Below, piece after piece: positions 7,559 through 15,704 of a stretch of 43,478 nt of DNA. A program made the translations under genes and the position numbers. The stretch comes from UBA1422 sp041859095 (GTDB lineage: Bacteria > Bacillota > Clostridia > Peptostreptococcales > Anaerovoracaceae), in the NCBI GenBank assembly GCA_041859095.1, contig JBHEKY010000022.1:1-43478 (forward strand), written 5' to 3'. Each line of letters begins with the position of its first letter. Positions within the stretch are counted from its first letter, which is position 1. Below the pieces are notes generated by a model. It saw nothing but the letters and a program-made list of their open reading frames with translations. It was not told the origin of the DNA and searched no databases.

Positions 7559-8905
7559 ATGAGAATGTTATTGGTAGGAGCAGGTGCAGTTGGCGAGTCC
7601 ATTCTGCGCATATTGGAGGCCAGAGATCCGAAACGGATCTGGTTGGAACACGTGGTGGTAGCAGATTATAGCCTGGATAGGGCGAAAGAAGTCTGCTCCC
7701 ACCTTGCAAAGGAGGACAGATACACGGCGGAATACGTGGATGCCCATTACAAGGATAATTTAGTAGAATTAATCCACAAGTATGACTGCGATTTTGTAAT
7801 GGATGCCGCAGCACCCTTTGTGTCAAATATCATCTTTGATGCCGCTTATGATGCCGGTGTCAAATATGCTAACATGGGAACCTGGTCGGTACCGTTTGAC
7901 CCTCCCCAATATGGATTGGGGCTAGAAAACTGCTATAAAGAGCCTATGACAAAGTACAATTTTGATCGTCACGAAGCATGGGCAGAGAAAGGGAATATGG
8001 CGGTGGTTTGCCTTGGTATTGATCCCGGAGTTGTCAATGTTTTTGCTAAGTTTGCTGCAGAATACCTATTTGATGAGCTATATGAAATACATGTGAAAGA
8101 TGGTGGAAACCTTACCATTCCCAATGCCGGCGAAGACGACATTTCATTTGGATTTAACGTATGGACAGTATTGGATGAAGTGATGAACCCTAACGTGGAA
8201 TGGAACAAAGACTATGGATTCATTGTTGATCGACCGTTTGCCGGAGAAGAAATATTTGACATGCCAGCAGGTGTTGGGATGAATACCTTAGTCAAGGTAG
8301 AGCATGAAGAGACTGTAACCATGCCGAGATATCTTCAAAAATATGGGTTGAAACGATGCACTTTCAAGATTGCACTTGACGACAATCTGGTGAAAGCGCT
8401 GAAAGTAATCAACTCTCTGGGACTTAGAAGTTTAAGTCCGGTGGATGTCAATGGTACACCTATTATCCCAAGGGATGTAGTTGCTGCATGCGCTCCGCAA
8501 CCCATTAGTCTTGGGGATGAGATGATAGGGAAAATGTGTGTTGGAATTCATTGCAAAGGCTTGAAGGACGGGAAGACCCGGGAAGTCTTCATGTACCAGC
8601 CTTTTGACAATCAGATTTCCATGAAGAACTGGAAGATGCAAGTCGTAGTCGCACAGACAGGATTTGGTGCGGCTGTTGCGATTGAACTAATAGGGAAAGG
8701 CCTTTGGGATGACCGAGGCGTATTCTCACCTGAATACTTTGATCCAATTCCCTATTTGCGGATTATGGATGAGGCGGGATTTGAATACGGTATTGACGAA
8801 TTAGACTCGGAATATAAAACGATAAATGACAAAAAAATTATGGCGCAGATTTATAAAGATGCCGCCCTTCAACAAAAAGAATTACACACTAGTCGCAATC
8901 AATAA
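7559..8905 (+). CDS. Saccharopine dehydrogenase-like oxidoreductase (first paralogue)
   Basis: This 448-residue NAD(P)-dependent enzyme resembles the saccharopine / carboxynorspermidine dehydrogenase family. The Rossmann motif is at the very N-terminus (VGAGAVGES, residues 6-14), and the C-terminal catalytic domain contains CLGIDPGVVNVFAKFA, the family's signature after the NAD domain. Family members form or split secondary amines between an amino acid and a carbonyl compound. Expression behind a glycine riboswitch suggests that glycine or a glycine-derived amine is the substrate or product, but this is inference. The RBS AAGGAGG (7544-7550) supports the ATG at 7559. The gene is 26 bases from the permease gene. 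Carboxynorspermidine dehydrogenase itself is an alternative, but its partner decarboxylase is absent here. Confidence 0.75.
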   Translation: MRMLLVGAGAVGESILRILEARDPKRIWLEHVVVADYSLDRAKEVCSHLAKEDRYTAEYVDAHYKDNLVELIHKYDCDFVMDAAAPFVSNIIFDAAYDAGVKYANMGTWSVPFDPPQYGLGLENCYKEPMTKYNFDRHEAWAEKGNMAVVCLGIDPGVVNVFAKFAAEYLFDELYEIHVKDGGNLTIPNAGEDDISFGFNVWTVLDEVMNPNVEWNKDYGFIVDRPFAGEEIFDMPAGVGMNTLVKVEHEETVTMPRYLQKYGLKRCTFKIALDDNLVKALKVINSLGLRSLSPVDVNGTPIIPRDVVAACAPQPISLGDEMIGKMCVGIHCKGLKDGKTREVFMYQPFDNQISMKNWKMQVVVAQTGFGAAVAIELIGKGLWDDRGVFSPEYFDPIPYLRIMDEAGFEYGIDELDSEYKTINDKKIMAQIYKDAALQQKELHTSRNQ

Positions 8906-8931
8906 TGGAGGCAAGTGAAAGGAGAAGGAAA

Positions 8932-10575
8932 ATGAACGAAATACATGTTCATGGCGTGGCAGGATTAAAAAAACACAAAATCGGCGTGCCCGGCGTGGTC
9001 TTTATGATTTACTGTTTAGTGGCAGCAGGCGCTTTTGGGATTGAAGAAATGATTCCCATCAGTGGCCCGGGATTGACGTTATTGATGCTAGTTTTGTTCC
9101 CAATATTTTGGGCGTTTCCCATTAGTGAAATGGTTGCAGAATTAGGATCGATACTCCCGTCAGAAGGTGGCGCATATGTATGGGCAAAAGAGGGACTGGG
9201 TGAATTTTGGGGTTGGCAAGTGGGCTTCTGGGGAACCATTGGAACCTGGCTGCAGCAGGCTTTGTATGTGGTTTTGGTTGCAGGGTATATGGGTAAATTT
9301 ATCGAACTAACCCCAGTGACATCCTATATCGTAAAAATTGTCATGATCCTGATTTTCACGGGGATTAACCTCCTTGGTATAAAGGAAGTCTCCCGCGTCA
9401 GCACGGTATTGTCTATTGCGGTCATTGCTGGCTTTACGGTCGTAGCAGTGGTAGGCTTTTCTAATTGGAATTTCAATCCTGTCATTCCGTTTACACCGCC
9501 GGATGCAAGTTTGCTCGATAGTCTTGGGGGATCCATCTGCATCGCTATTTGGATGTTTTGCGGATATGAAACCATGGCGAATGTGGCAGGAGAAATTGAA
9601 AATCCTCAAGTGATTCCAAAGGGCCTACTAATTGCCATGCCTATTATCGCATTGAGCTACTTTCTCCCAACGCTTGCAGGGCTTGCATCAGTTGGTCAGT
9701 GGGAAAGTTGGGCAACAGATGGAACGGATGCCGTCGGATACATCGATGTACTGATTCAGTACGTTAGTCCTGCCTTCGGATTCGGTTTCATGGTGATTGC
9801 GATTCTGTCCCAGTGTTCGATTTTTAATGCGTATATCGCTTCTGGTTCCAGAGGGTTTTTCGTCATGGCAGATGACCATCTGTTCCCTCGGTTTCTTGTG
9901 AGAACGAGCAAAAAAAGGAAGGTGCCAGTAGTCAGCATTCTAACCATGGCGGCCTTTACCATTGTGCTCTGCCAATGGGACTTTACCACGTTAGTCATGG
10001 CTACAACTCCACTGATGTTATATCTATACATGGCCATAGCCATTGCAATCCGAAGATTGCGCAAGAAATATCCTATTGCAGATCGAAAAGAAAAGGGTCT
10101 GTTTATTATCCCGGGGGGCAAATTCGGTTTGAATTTTATGACTGCATTGCCATTTATCATCTCGATTATCGCACTGTATGTTAATGGAACCGAATATTTT
10201 ATCTCCGGATTTATCATGCTCTTTATTGGTCTTGTTGGATACCTATGCTTTAAGTGGTTTTATGGGGGCCTATATAAGGTTGATCCAGTTCTCTACCCAC
10301 TTAATCCTAAGACAAAGTTGGCCATTGGTGACACTGTAAACATAGGAGTATATCTTTTACTTTGTGGAATTGTCGCCCTAGCTGGGTCAATGCTACTTAA
10401 ATTCTATGAAGGCGCTTGGGGAGAAGAATATTATCTCGAGACCTATGAATCCGGATTCTTTAGCGATTTCTGGGGGATGTTGGATGCCTGCAGAATCGGT
10501 GGAATTGTCATGATTGTTCTAGGTATCCTAAGCATTTGGATTGGGAAAAAGATTGAGAGGATTTCATATGAATAA
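8932..10575 (+). CDS. APC-family amino acid permease
   Basis: This 547-residue membrane protein has about 12-14 hydrophobic segments and belongs to the amino acid-polyamine-organocation superfamily. Typical features are the TM1 region GVPGVVFMIYCLVAAGAFGIEE, interrupted by the conserved Gly-rich break (AAGAFG), the segment SEGGAYVWAKEGLGEFWGW (TM3 entry), and GYETMANVAGEIENPQ in the TM6-TM7 region. It should move an amino acid or amine across the cytoplasmic membrane. The start at 8932 follows AAGGAGAAGG; the in-frame ATG at 8905 lacks a well-placed RBS. The gene sits between the two saccharopine-dehydrogenase-like genes and overlaps the second by 8 bases, so transport and the two oxidoreductases are probably one pathway controlled by glycine. 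The direction of transport is unknown. Confidence 0.85.
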   Translation: MNEIHVHGVAGLKKHKIGVPGVVFMIYCLVAAGAFGIEEMIPISGPGLTLLMLVLFPIFWAFPISEMVAELGSILPSEGGAYVWAKEGLGEFWGWQVGFWGTIGTWLQQALYVVLVAGYMGKFIELTPVTSYIVKIVMILIFTGINLLGIKEVSRVSTVLSIAVIAGFTVVAVVGFSNWNFNPVIPFTPPDASLLDSLGGSICIAIWMFCGYETMANVAGEIENPQVIPKGLLIAMPIIALSYFLPTLAGLASVGQWESWATDGTDAVGYIDVLIQYVSPAFGFGFMVIAILSQCSIFNAYIASGSRGFFVMADDHLFPRFLVRTSKKRKVPVVSILTMAAFTIVLCQWDFTTLVMATTPLMLYLYMAIAIAIRRLRKKYPIADRKEKGLFIIPGGKFGLNFMTALPFIISIIALYVNGTEYFISGFIMLFIGLVGYLCFKWFYGGLYKVDPVLYPLNPKTKLAIGDTVNIGVYLLLCGIVALAGSMLLKFYEGAWGEEYYLETYESGFFSDFWGMLDACRIGGIVMIVLGILSIWIGKKIERISYE

Positions 10576-11800
10576 GAAAAAAATTCTCATCCTAGGTGTT
10601 GGTGCTCAGGGTTCAACCGTGGCAAAAAGAATGGATGATGAGCAGGCTGTCGATACTATTATCTGTGCAGATTATGATCAGCATGCTGTAGACTCCCTTG
10701 TGAAAGAATTAAAAAAGGGAATAGGCGTACGGGTGGATGCCCATGATAAATCGAGTATTGTTCAAGCGGCACAAGGAGTTGACCTGATTGTAAATGGGCT
10801 ACCCCTAACTTGCCATAAGAATGTTCTGGAAGCAGCACTGGAAGTGAAAGCGGATTACCAGGATTTTAATGCGACAAATACTCTGCATAGCAATTGGATT
10901 GATAGTATTCGAATCCTATATGAAGAATATGGTCCGAGGTTCGAAAAAATAGGTAAGATTGCGTTGATAGCAACCGGGTCTGCACCGGGTCTTATCTGTG
11001 TTGCGACAAGAAAAGCAGTCGAGAAACTCGACACCTGTGAAACCATCAACAACCTGGTATATGAAGGAGTTGAAGCAACTCGTTTTCTTCCCTTCTGGTG
11101 GTCACCGGTCACGGCATTGACAGACATGGAAGAAATAGCATATGCAGTAAAAGATGGCGAGCTCATCCATACAGAGCCGTTTAGTCTTCCATTCAGCCGA
11201 TACTATGACTATATGGGTATTCCAGGTGGCGTCACCATGACGGAGCATTGTCATGATGAGCCGGTACATTATTGGTTTAACAGAGAAAAATATTTTAAGG
11301 GCGTGAAGAACGTGAACTTTAAATATGGCGGATCAGGAGTGGACTTTGCGAAACCTTTGTTCCGTGCCGGATTACTTTCAAGGAAACCGGAACGGTATCA
11401 AGGGGTTGAAATCGTACCATTTGACTGGGTTCTAAGCCATATTCCACCGGCGCCGAAGTACAAAGAGGAAATTCAAGAGATTATGGAAGAAGGATTGGTA
11501 AGTGACACGGGATGCATGGTAATAGAGGCCTTTGGTATGAAAAGCGGTAAAAGCGTTTTGTCTGAAATCCATGTTTTTGCGCCTGGTCTTGAAGAAGCGT
11601 TTCGGATTTCTGGTTTGACCGCAGAAATGTATTTGACCGGTCAGGGGGGTGCATTGTTTACCAAAATGCTTGTCAACGATATTATCGACCAAAGAGGATT
11701 GATATCTTCAGACATGCTTCATGATGAACAGATTCAGTACTACTTTGCTGAGGCAGAGAAATTGGGAATTGTATTGAAAGAAACGTTGCAAGAGGTATAA
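10568..11800 (+). CDS. Saccharopine dehydrogenase-like oxidoreductase (second paralogue)
   Basis: This 410-residue protein belongs to the same broad family as the gene at 7559 but is clearly divergent. The Rossmann motif GVGAQGSTVAKRM is at residues 9-21, followed by DLIVNGLPLTCHKNVLEAAL and the catalytic-domain entry ATGSAPGLICVATRKAV. It probably forms a distinct enzyme or subunit rather than a duplicate, because the two proteins share little beyond motifs and length differs by 38 residues. The ATG at 10568 follows GAGAGG and overlaps the permease stop by 8 bases, so translation is coupled. A strong bidirectional terminator at 11826-11857 ends the operon. No catalytic assignment can be made from motifs. 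Confidence 0.72.
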   Translation: MNKKKILILGVGAQGSTVAKRMDDEQAVDTIICADYDQHAVDSLVKELKKGIGVRVDAHDKSSIVQAAQGVDLIVNGLPLTCHKNVLEAALEVKADYQDFNATNTLHSNWIDSIRILYEEYGPRFEKIGKIALIATGSAPGLICVATRKAVEKLDTCETINNLVYEGVEATRFLPFWWSPVTALTDMEEIAYAVKDGELIHTEPFSLPFSRYYDYMGIPGGVTMTEHCHDEPVHYWFNREKYFKGVKNVNFKYGGSGVDFAKPLFRAGLLSRKPERYQGVEIVPFDWVLSHIPPAPKYKEEIQEIMEEGLVSDTGCMVIEAFGMKSGKSVLSEIHVFAPGLEEAFRISGLTAEMYLTGQGGALFTKMLVNDIIDQRGLISSDMLHDEQIQYYFAEAEKLGIVLKETLQEV

Positions 11801-11825
11801 CAACTCACGGGGAAGTGTCCTATAA

Positions 11826-11857
11826 AAAAAGTAGAGCAGAAAACTGCTCTACTTTTT
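11826..11857. terminator. Bidirectional terminator
   Basis: A 14-bp stem, AAAAAGTAGAGCAG (11826-11839) with its complement at 11844-11857, and an AAAA loop. The flanking A and T tracts allow it to serve the glycine-regulated operon on the plus strand and the AraC remnant on the minus strand. Confidence 0.88.
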
Positions 11858-12367
11858 GTTTGCTTTGAGGGACTCCATATAGTGTTGAAATGTGAGTAGA
11901 AAATCTTCATAACTATTGGGACCCTCACCGGGTAATTTGCCAAATTCTATGGAAAGTGACTCAACGGTTGGTGCAGGCACATCACATTCATTCAGAGTTT
12001 CGGACATGTTTTGGTAGATTTCTCCTGACCGGAGAAGCAAATTATAGAAATGTTTGAGCTTTACTAATTCGAATATTTGTGGAATCTGAGATTTTTCTAG
12101 TGCATCAGAAAGCGGACGTCCTTCTTTTGTATCCTTGCCTGAGTGGGCACTCTCATATCGATAGTTATTAAGTAACCTTTCTGCTTTTTTTCGATCACAG
12201 GCATAGTATTTGTGTGGGAGATGGCTATGAAAGGATGCAGTCGCTTCCCTATATTTTGACGGTGTTGTCCCATACCATTTCTTAAAATGGGCAATCAGGT
12301 ATTTGGTACTGGATAAACCAACATCCTGAGAGATTTCTGAGATATGTCTTTGTTTGGATTCTTGGCC
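11849..12367 (-). pseudogene. 5'-truncated AraC-family regulator
   Basis: On the minus strand the frame is open for 172 codons from 12367 to the stop at 11849-11851. It begins inside an AraC-type DNA-binding domain: the segment HISEISQDVGLSSTKYLIAHF followed by KKWYGTTPSKYREA is the second helix-turn-helix and end of that domain. A stop codon (TAA, 12368-12370) lies immediately upstream and there is no start codon before residue about 110. The N-terminal sensor and first helix-turn-helix are therefore missing. The remaining 110 residues after the HTH are an unrecognised extension. The frame has no internal stops, which suggests a recent truncation. Only a short protein starting from the ATG ending at 12040 could still be made, without the HTH. 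Confidence 0.75.
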
Positions 12368-12427
12368 TTAATCGGACTTTTGGGGATGGGAACCACCGCA
12401 GCAGTCAGAAGGAAGCTCGCCGAATAA
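12344..12427 (+). pseudogene. C-terminal membrane-tail remnant
   Basis: A 27-codon plus-strand frame, MSLFGFLALIGLLGMGTT then AAVRRKLAE and a stop, is one hydrophobic helix followed by a positively charged tail. It looks like the C-terminal end of a surface-anchored or membrane protein whose upstream part is missing. It overlaps the truncated end of the AraC remnant on the other strand, so the two fragments meet at a deletion or recombination junction near 12344-12370. There is no convincing RBS, so I regard it as a stub rather than a working small protein. A terminator follows 30 bases later. Confidence 0.5.
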
Positions 12428-12457
12428 AAAACCCTATTAGAATATGAGATTAACCTG

Positions 12458-12485
12458 AAATGGCAGCGATATAGCTGCCATTTTT
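12458..12485 (+). terminator. Rho-independent terminator
   Basis: A 10-bp stem AAATGGCAGC / GCTGCCATTT (12458-12467 with 12474-12483) with a GATATA loop and a T-run to 12485. It was presumably the terminator of the gene whose C-terminal stub ends at 12427, and it insulates the mutase operon from upstream transcription. Confidence 0.85.
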
Positions 12486-12511
12486 CATGTAACGAAATAT
12501 TGGGGAGTGAG

Positions 12512-12540
12512 TGTATACAATGTTTCTCTCATGTATACAA
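12512..12540 (+). promoter_or_regulatory. Two TGTATACAA operator-like sites upstream of the mutase operon
   Basis: TGTATACAA occurs at 12512-12520 and again at 12532-12540, exactly 20 bp apart (about two helical turns). Each contains the perfect palindrome TGTATACA. A degenerate third copy (GATACATACAA) follows from 12541. Short palindromes of this kind are typical for GntR-family regulators, but the regulator is not in the window. The sites lie about 20 bp upstream of the candidate -35, which would suit an activator or looping repressor. Confidence 0.55.
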
Positions 12541-12558
12541 GATACATACAAAAACCTA

Positions 12559-12587
12559 TTGCTTTATGTTTTCGTTTGTACTTTAAT
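12559..12587 (+). promoter_or_regulatory. Probable promoter of the aldehyde dehydrogenase-mutase operon
   Basis: TTGCTT (12559-12564) and TTTAAT (12582-12587) with a 17-bp spacer. It gives a leader of about 95 bases that contains the tandem repeat at 12603-12630. Confidence 0.45.
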
Positions 12588-12602
12588 AGGACCATAGATA
12601 TT

Positions 12603-12630
12603 GTTAAATAAATAACGTTAAATAAATAAC
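12603..12630 (+). repeat. Perfect tandem 14-bp repeat in the leader
   Basis: GTTAAATAAATAAC is present twice with no spacer (12603-12616 and 12617-12630). It lies between the candidate promoter and the first gene. It may be a binding site or an AT-rich upstream translation element; nothing further can be said. Confidence 0.8.
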
Positions 12631-12688
12631 AAAATCTCGTCTGACAGCAAGAAGCATATAGACATTACCATGACACTAGGAGGACATT

Positions 12689-14050
12689 ATGACCAATTCA
12701 CAAGACTACATTCAGAGCTATATCGCACGTGCACGTTTCGCCCAGCAGGAGTTCGAAACATACAATCAAGAGCAGGTGGATCGAATTGTCAGAGCTGCTG
12801 CAAAAGCAGTGAACGACAATGCAGAGTTGCTTGCTAGATTGGCGATAGATGAAACTGGCATGGGTATCTATGAAGATAAAGTTGTTAAGAACAAAATGAA
12901 ATCGAAAGTAATCTGGAACAGCCTGAAAGGCAAAAGATCCGTTGGTATTCTATCACACAATGAGGAGACGGGTATTACGGAAATTGCGAAGCCCATTGGC
13001 ATCGTGGCGGCAATCACCCCAACAACCAACCCCAACGTCACGCCAATGTCCAATGCCATGTTCGCCTTAAAAGGACGAAATGCCATTATCATTACACCGC
13101 ATCACAGGTCAGTAAAATCCAGCACAATGACGGTGGAACTCATCAATGAAGCGTTGAAGAAGTTGGGAGCACCAGAAAACTTGGTTCAGATTCTGGATCA
13201 ACAATCAAGGGAAAACACCAAGCTGCTCATTGAAAACGTTGATCTGATTATTGCAACTGGCGGGATGGGGATGGTAAAAGCGGCATACAGCAGTGGCAAG
13301 CCTGCCTTGGGCGTAGGTGCCGGAAATGTACAGTGTATCCTGGATCGGGAGATTGACATCGCAGATGCCGTACCAAAGATTATCAAAGGGAGGACCTTTG
13401 ACAATGGAATCATCTGCTCCGGAGAACAAACCGTCATCGTTGCAGACAACATGGCAGACCAAGTTCTGGCCGAATTCAAAAAACACAAAGCCTATGTGGT
13501 TTCCGGCTTGGAACGTAACAAACTGCGAGAAACCCTTTTTATAGATGAACAAATGAACAAACATGTTATTGGTCAATCTGTTGGAACCATCTCCAAATTA
13601 TCGGGCGTTTCAATGCCCGAAGACACCAGCGTCATTCTGGTGGAAGCAGATGGGGACAGAGATATCTTGAGCAAGGAAAAAATGTGCCCCGTGCTGACCG
13701 TGTACCGATATCATGATTTCGAAGAAGCAGTAGAAATCGCCAGAAAAAACTTAGAGATGGAAGGCAAAGGCCATAGTGTCGCCATACATTCAAACAATAA
13801 AAATCACATCGAATATGCCGGAGAAACCTTGTGCGTCAGCAGACTGATCGTCAACCAGACAAGCGCAACCAGCGCCGGAGGAAGTTTCTTCAACGGTTTG
13901 ACCCCAACCAACACACTAGGATGTGGATCTTGGGGAAACAACAGCATTTCCGAGAATCTGGGATATAAACATCTGATTAATATTTCCAGAATTGGCTACT
14001 ACATGAAAGACAATATCGTCCCCACAGACCAAGAGCTGTGGGCAGAATAG
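12689..14050 (+). CDS. sucD: CoA-acylating aldehyde dehydrogenase, SucD-like (succinate semialdehyde)
   Basis: This 453-residue enzyme interconverts an aldehyde and its acyl-CoA with NAD(P). Sequence features agree closely with Clostridium kluyveri SucD as I recall it: ETGMGIYEDKVVKNKMKS near residue 55, AAITPTTNPNVTPM, GRNAIIITPH, the catalytic cysteine in NGIICSGEQ (Cys243), KEKMCPVL, and the end TLGCGSWGNNSISENL. SucD makes succinate semialdehyde from succinyl-CoA. EutE/AdhE-type acetaldehyde or propionaldehyde dehydrogenases share many of these motifs, so substrate is inferred mainly from the neighbours, which work on methylmalonyl-CoA and succinyl-CoA. The RBS CTAGGAGGA is just upstream of the ATG at 12689. 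It is the first gene of the operon and is 12 bases from the mutase gene. Confidence 0.75.
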   Translation: MTNSQDYIQSYIARARFAQQEFETYNQEQVDRIVRAAAKAVNDNAELLARLAIDETGMGIYEDKVVKNKMKSKVIWNSLKGKRSVGILSHNEETGITEIAKPIGIVAAITPTTNPNVTPMSNAMFALKGRNAIIITPHHRSVKSSTMTVELINEALKKLGAPENLVQILDQQSRENTKLLIENVDLIIATGGMGMVKAAYSSGKPALGVGAGNVQCILDREIDIADAVPKIIKGRTFDNGIICSGEQTVIVADNMADQVLAEFKKHKAYVVSGLERNKLRETLFIDEQMNKHVIGQSVGTISKLSGVSMPEDTSVILVEADGDRDILSKEKMCPVLTVYRYHDFEEAVEIARKNLEMEGKGHSVAIHSNNKNHIEYAGETLCVSRLIVNQTSATSAGGSFFNGLTPTNTLGCGSWGNNSISENLGYKHLINISRIGYYMKDNIVPTDQELWAE

Positions 14051-14062
14051 AGGAGGAATGAC

Positions 14063-15670
14063 ATGACAACCAAGCGCATCACAGAAAACAAAGACTGCAT
14101 CATCAAGAATTCATCTGACATCGAAATTAAACGTCTCTATACGCCGGAAGACCTTGAACGCAGTGCATACAAAGAGAACCTGTCATCCCCGGGTGAATTT
14201 CCTTATACCAGAGGGGTTCAATCCACCATGTACCGTTCCAGATTCTGGACCATGCGGCAGTATGCAGGTTTCGCATCTGCGGAAGAATCCAACAATCGAT
14301 ACAAATATCTTTTGCAGCAGGGACAGACCGGCCTCAGCATTGCGTTTGATCTCCCGACTCAGATTGGTTATGACTCAGACCATATCCTTTCCGAGGGAGA
14401 GGTTGGAAAAGTCGGTGTGGCCATCGATTCATTAGAAGACATGGAAGTGCTTCTTAGTGATATTCCATTGGATCAAGTCAGCATCTCCATGACCATTAAT
14501 TCACCTGCGTCCGTCCTTTTGGCTATGTATATTGCGGTTGCTAAAAAAAATGGTATCCCCTTGGATAAACTGTCGGGGACCATACAAAACGACATATTGA
14601 AAGAATATATCGCCAGAGGCACATACATTTTTCCCATCACTGAGTCCATGCGATTGATTACAGACATCTTCAAATATTGCGCAGATGAAGTGCCCAAATG
14701 GAATACCATTTCCATCAGTGGTTATCACATCAGAGAAGCCGGCGCAACGGCAGTGCAAGAGATTGCTTTCACTCTGGCCAACGGTATCGCCTATGTGGAT
14801 GCCGCCATCAAGGCCGGACTGGATGTAGACGATTTTGGACCCAGACTTTCCTTTTTCTTCAACGCACACAACGATCTGTTTGAAGAAGTAGCCAAGTTTC
14901 GGGCTGCTCGTAGAATGTGGGCAAGAATCATGAAAGACCGATTCCACGCAAAGAACCCAAAGACCATGATGCTGCGCTTTCATACGCAAACAGCCGGATG
15001 TACCCTGACAGCCCAACAACCGGATAATAATGTGGTGAGAGTGGCCATTCAGGCCCTTTCAGCGGTACTTGGGGGAACTCAATCCCTGCACACCAACTCA
15101 CGGGATGAGGCGTTGGCACTACCTTCCGAAAAGGCGGCAAAGATAGCTCTTCGAACCCAGCAAATCCTGGCGTACGAAAGTGGCGTGACAGAAACCGTAG
15201 ATCCGCTGGCCGGCTCCTATTATGTGGAGAGTCTGACCAACGAAATCGAAGAAAAAGCCATGGCCTACATACGAACCATTGATGAGTTGGGAGGCGTACA
15301 GCGGGCAATCGAAAAGAATTTTATGCAAAAAGAAATTCAGGATAGTGCCTACACCTACCAGAAAGAAATCGAATCGGAAGACAGAATTGTGGTGGGGGTC
15401 AATAGATTCCAGATGGACGAAGACGTTGCGTCAGACTTGCTTTATGTGGACCCAAAGGTGGAAGAGCAACAGAAGATGAAATTGCTAAAATTGAAGGCAA
15501 CCAGGGACAATGAGAAAGCAGCGACAAGGCTGGAAGCCATACGAAATGCGTCGAGAACCGAAGAGAACCTCATGCCCTATATCATCAGTGCGGTGGAAGC
15601 GTATGCCACTATTGGAGAAATTTGTGGCGTACTTAGAGAAGAATTCGGAGAATACAAACAAGCGTTTTAA
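14063..15670 (+). CDS. mcmA: Methylmalonyl-CoA mutase, large (substrate-binding) subunit
   Basis: This 535-residue TIM-barrel subunit corresponds to the catalytic half of adenosylcobalamin-dependent acyl-CoA mutases and lacks the B12 domain, which is the next gene. This is the two-subunit arrangement known from archaea and some bacteria. The key residues favour methylmalonyl-CoA. Tyr67 in WTMRQYAGF is equivalent to Tyr89 of the Propionibacterium enzyme, and the Arg in EYIARGTYIF is equivalent to Arg207, which holds the free carboxylate. Isobutyryl-CoA mutases have Phe and Gln and 2-hydroxyisobutyryl-CoA mutase has Ile at these sites. SGYHIREAGA carries the conserved active-site His. One oddity is that the normal YPTMY motif (Tyr75 region) is here QSTMY. 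It converts succinyl-CoA and methylmalonyl-CoA in the cytoplasm. Its RBS is GAGGAGG before 14063. Confidence 0.88.
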   Translation: MTTKRITENKDCIIKNSSDIEIKRLYTPEDLERSAYKENLSSPGEFPYTRGVQSTMYRSRFWTMRQYAGFASAEESNNRYKYLLQQGQTGLSIAFDLPTQIGYDSDHILSEGEVGKVGVAIDSLEDMEVLLSDIPLDQVSISMTINSPASVLLAMYIAVAKKNGIPLDKLSGTIQNDILKEYIARGTYIFPITESMRLITDIFKYCADEVPKWNTISISGYHIREAGATAVQEIAFTLANGIAYVDAAIKAGLDVDDFGPRLSFFFNAHNDLFEEVAKFRAARRMWARIMKDRFHAKNPKTMMLRFHTQTAGCTLTAQQPDNNVVRVAIQALSAVLGGTQSLHTNSRDEALALPSEKAAKIALRTQQILAYESGVTETVDPLAGSYYVESLTNEIEEKAMAYIRTIDELGGVQRAIEKNFMQKEIQDSAYTYQKEIESEDRIVVGVNRFQMDEDVASDLLYVDPKVEEQQKMKLLKLKATRDNEKAATRLEAIRNASRTEENLMPYIISAVEAYATIGEICGVLREEFGEYKQAF

Positions 15671-15704
15671 TGTGCCTTCATGAAAGGCAGATTTGGAGGA
15701 TATT

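Noticed and set aside
9756..10217. 153-codon minus-strand frame inside the APC permease gene
   Set aside because: It is antisense to transmembrane segments of the permease, without RBS or domain.
12344..12427. A working small membrane protein of 27 residues
   Set aside because: No RBS, overlap with a truncated regulator on the other strand, and the look of a C-terminal anchor make a remnant more likely.
14501..15019. 172-codon minus-strand frame inside the mutase gene
   Set aside because: It is antisense to the highly conserved mutase large subunit and has no RBS or recognisable motif.
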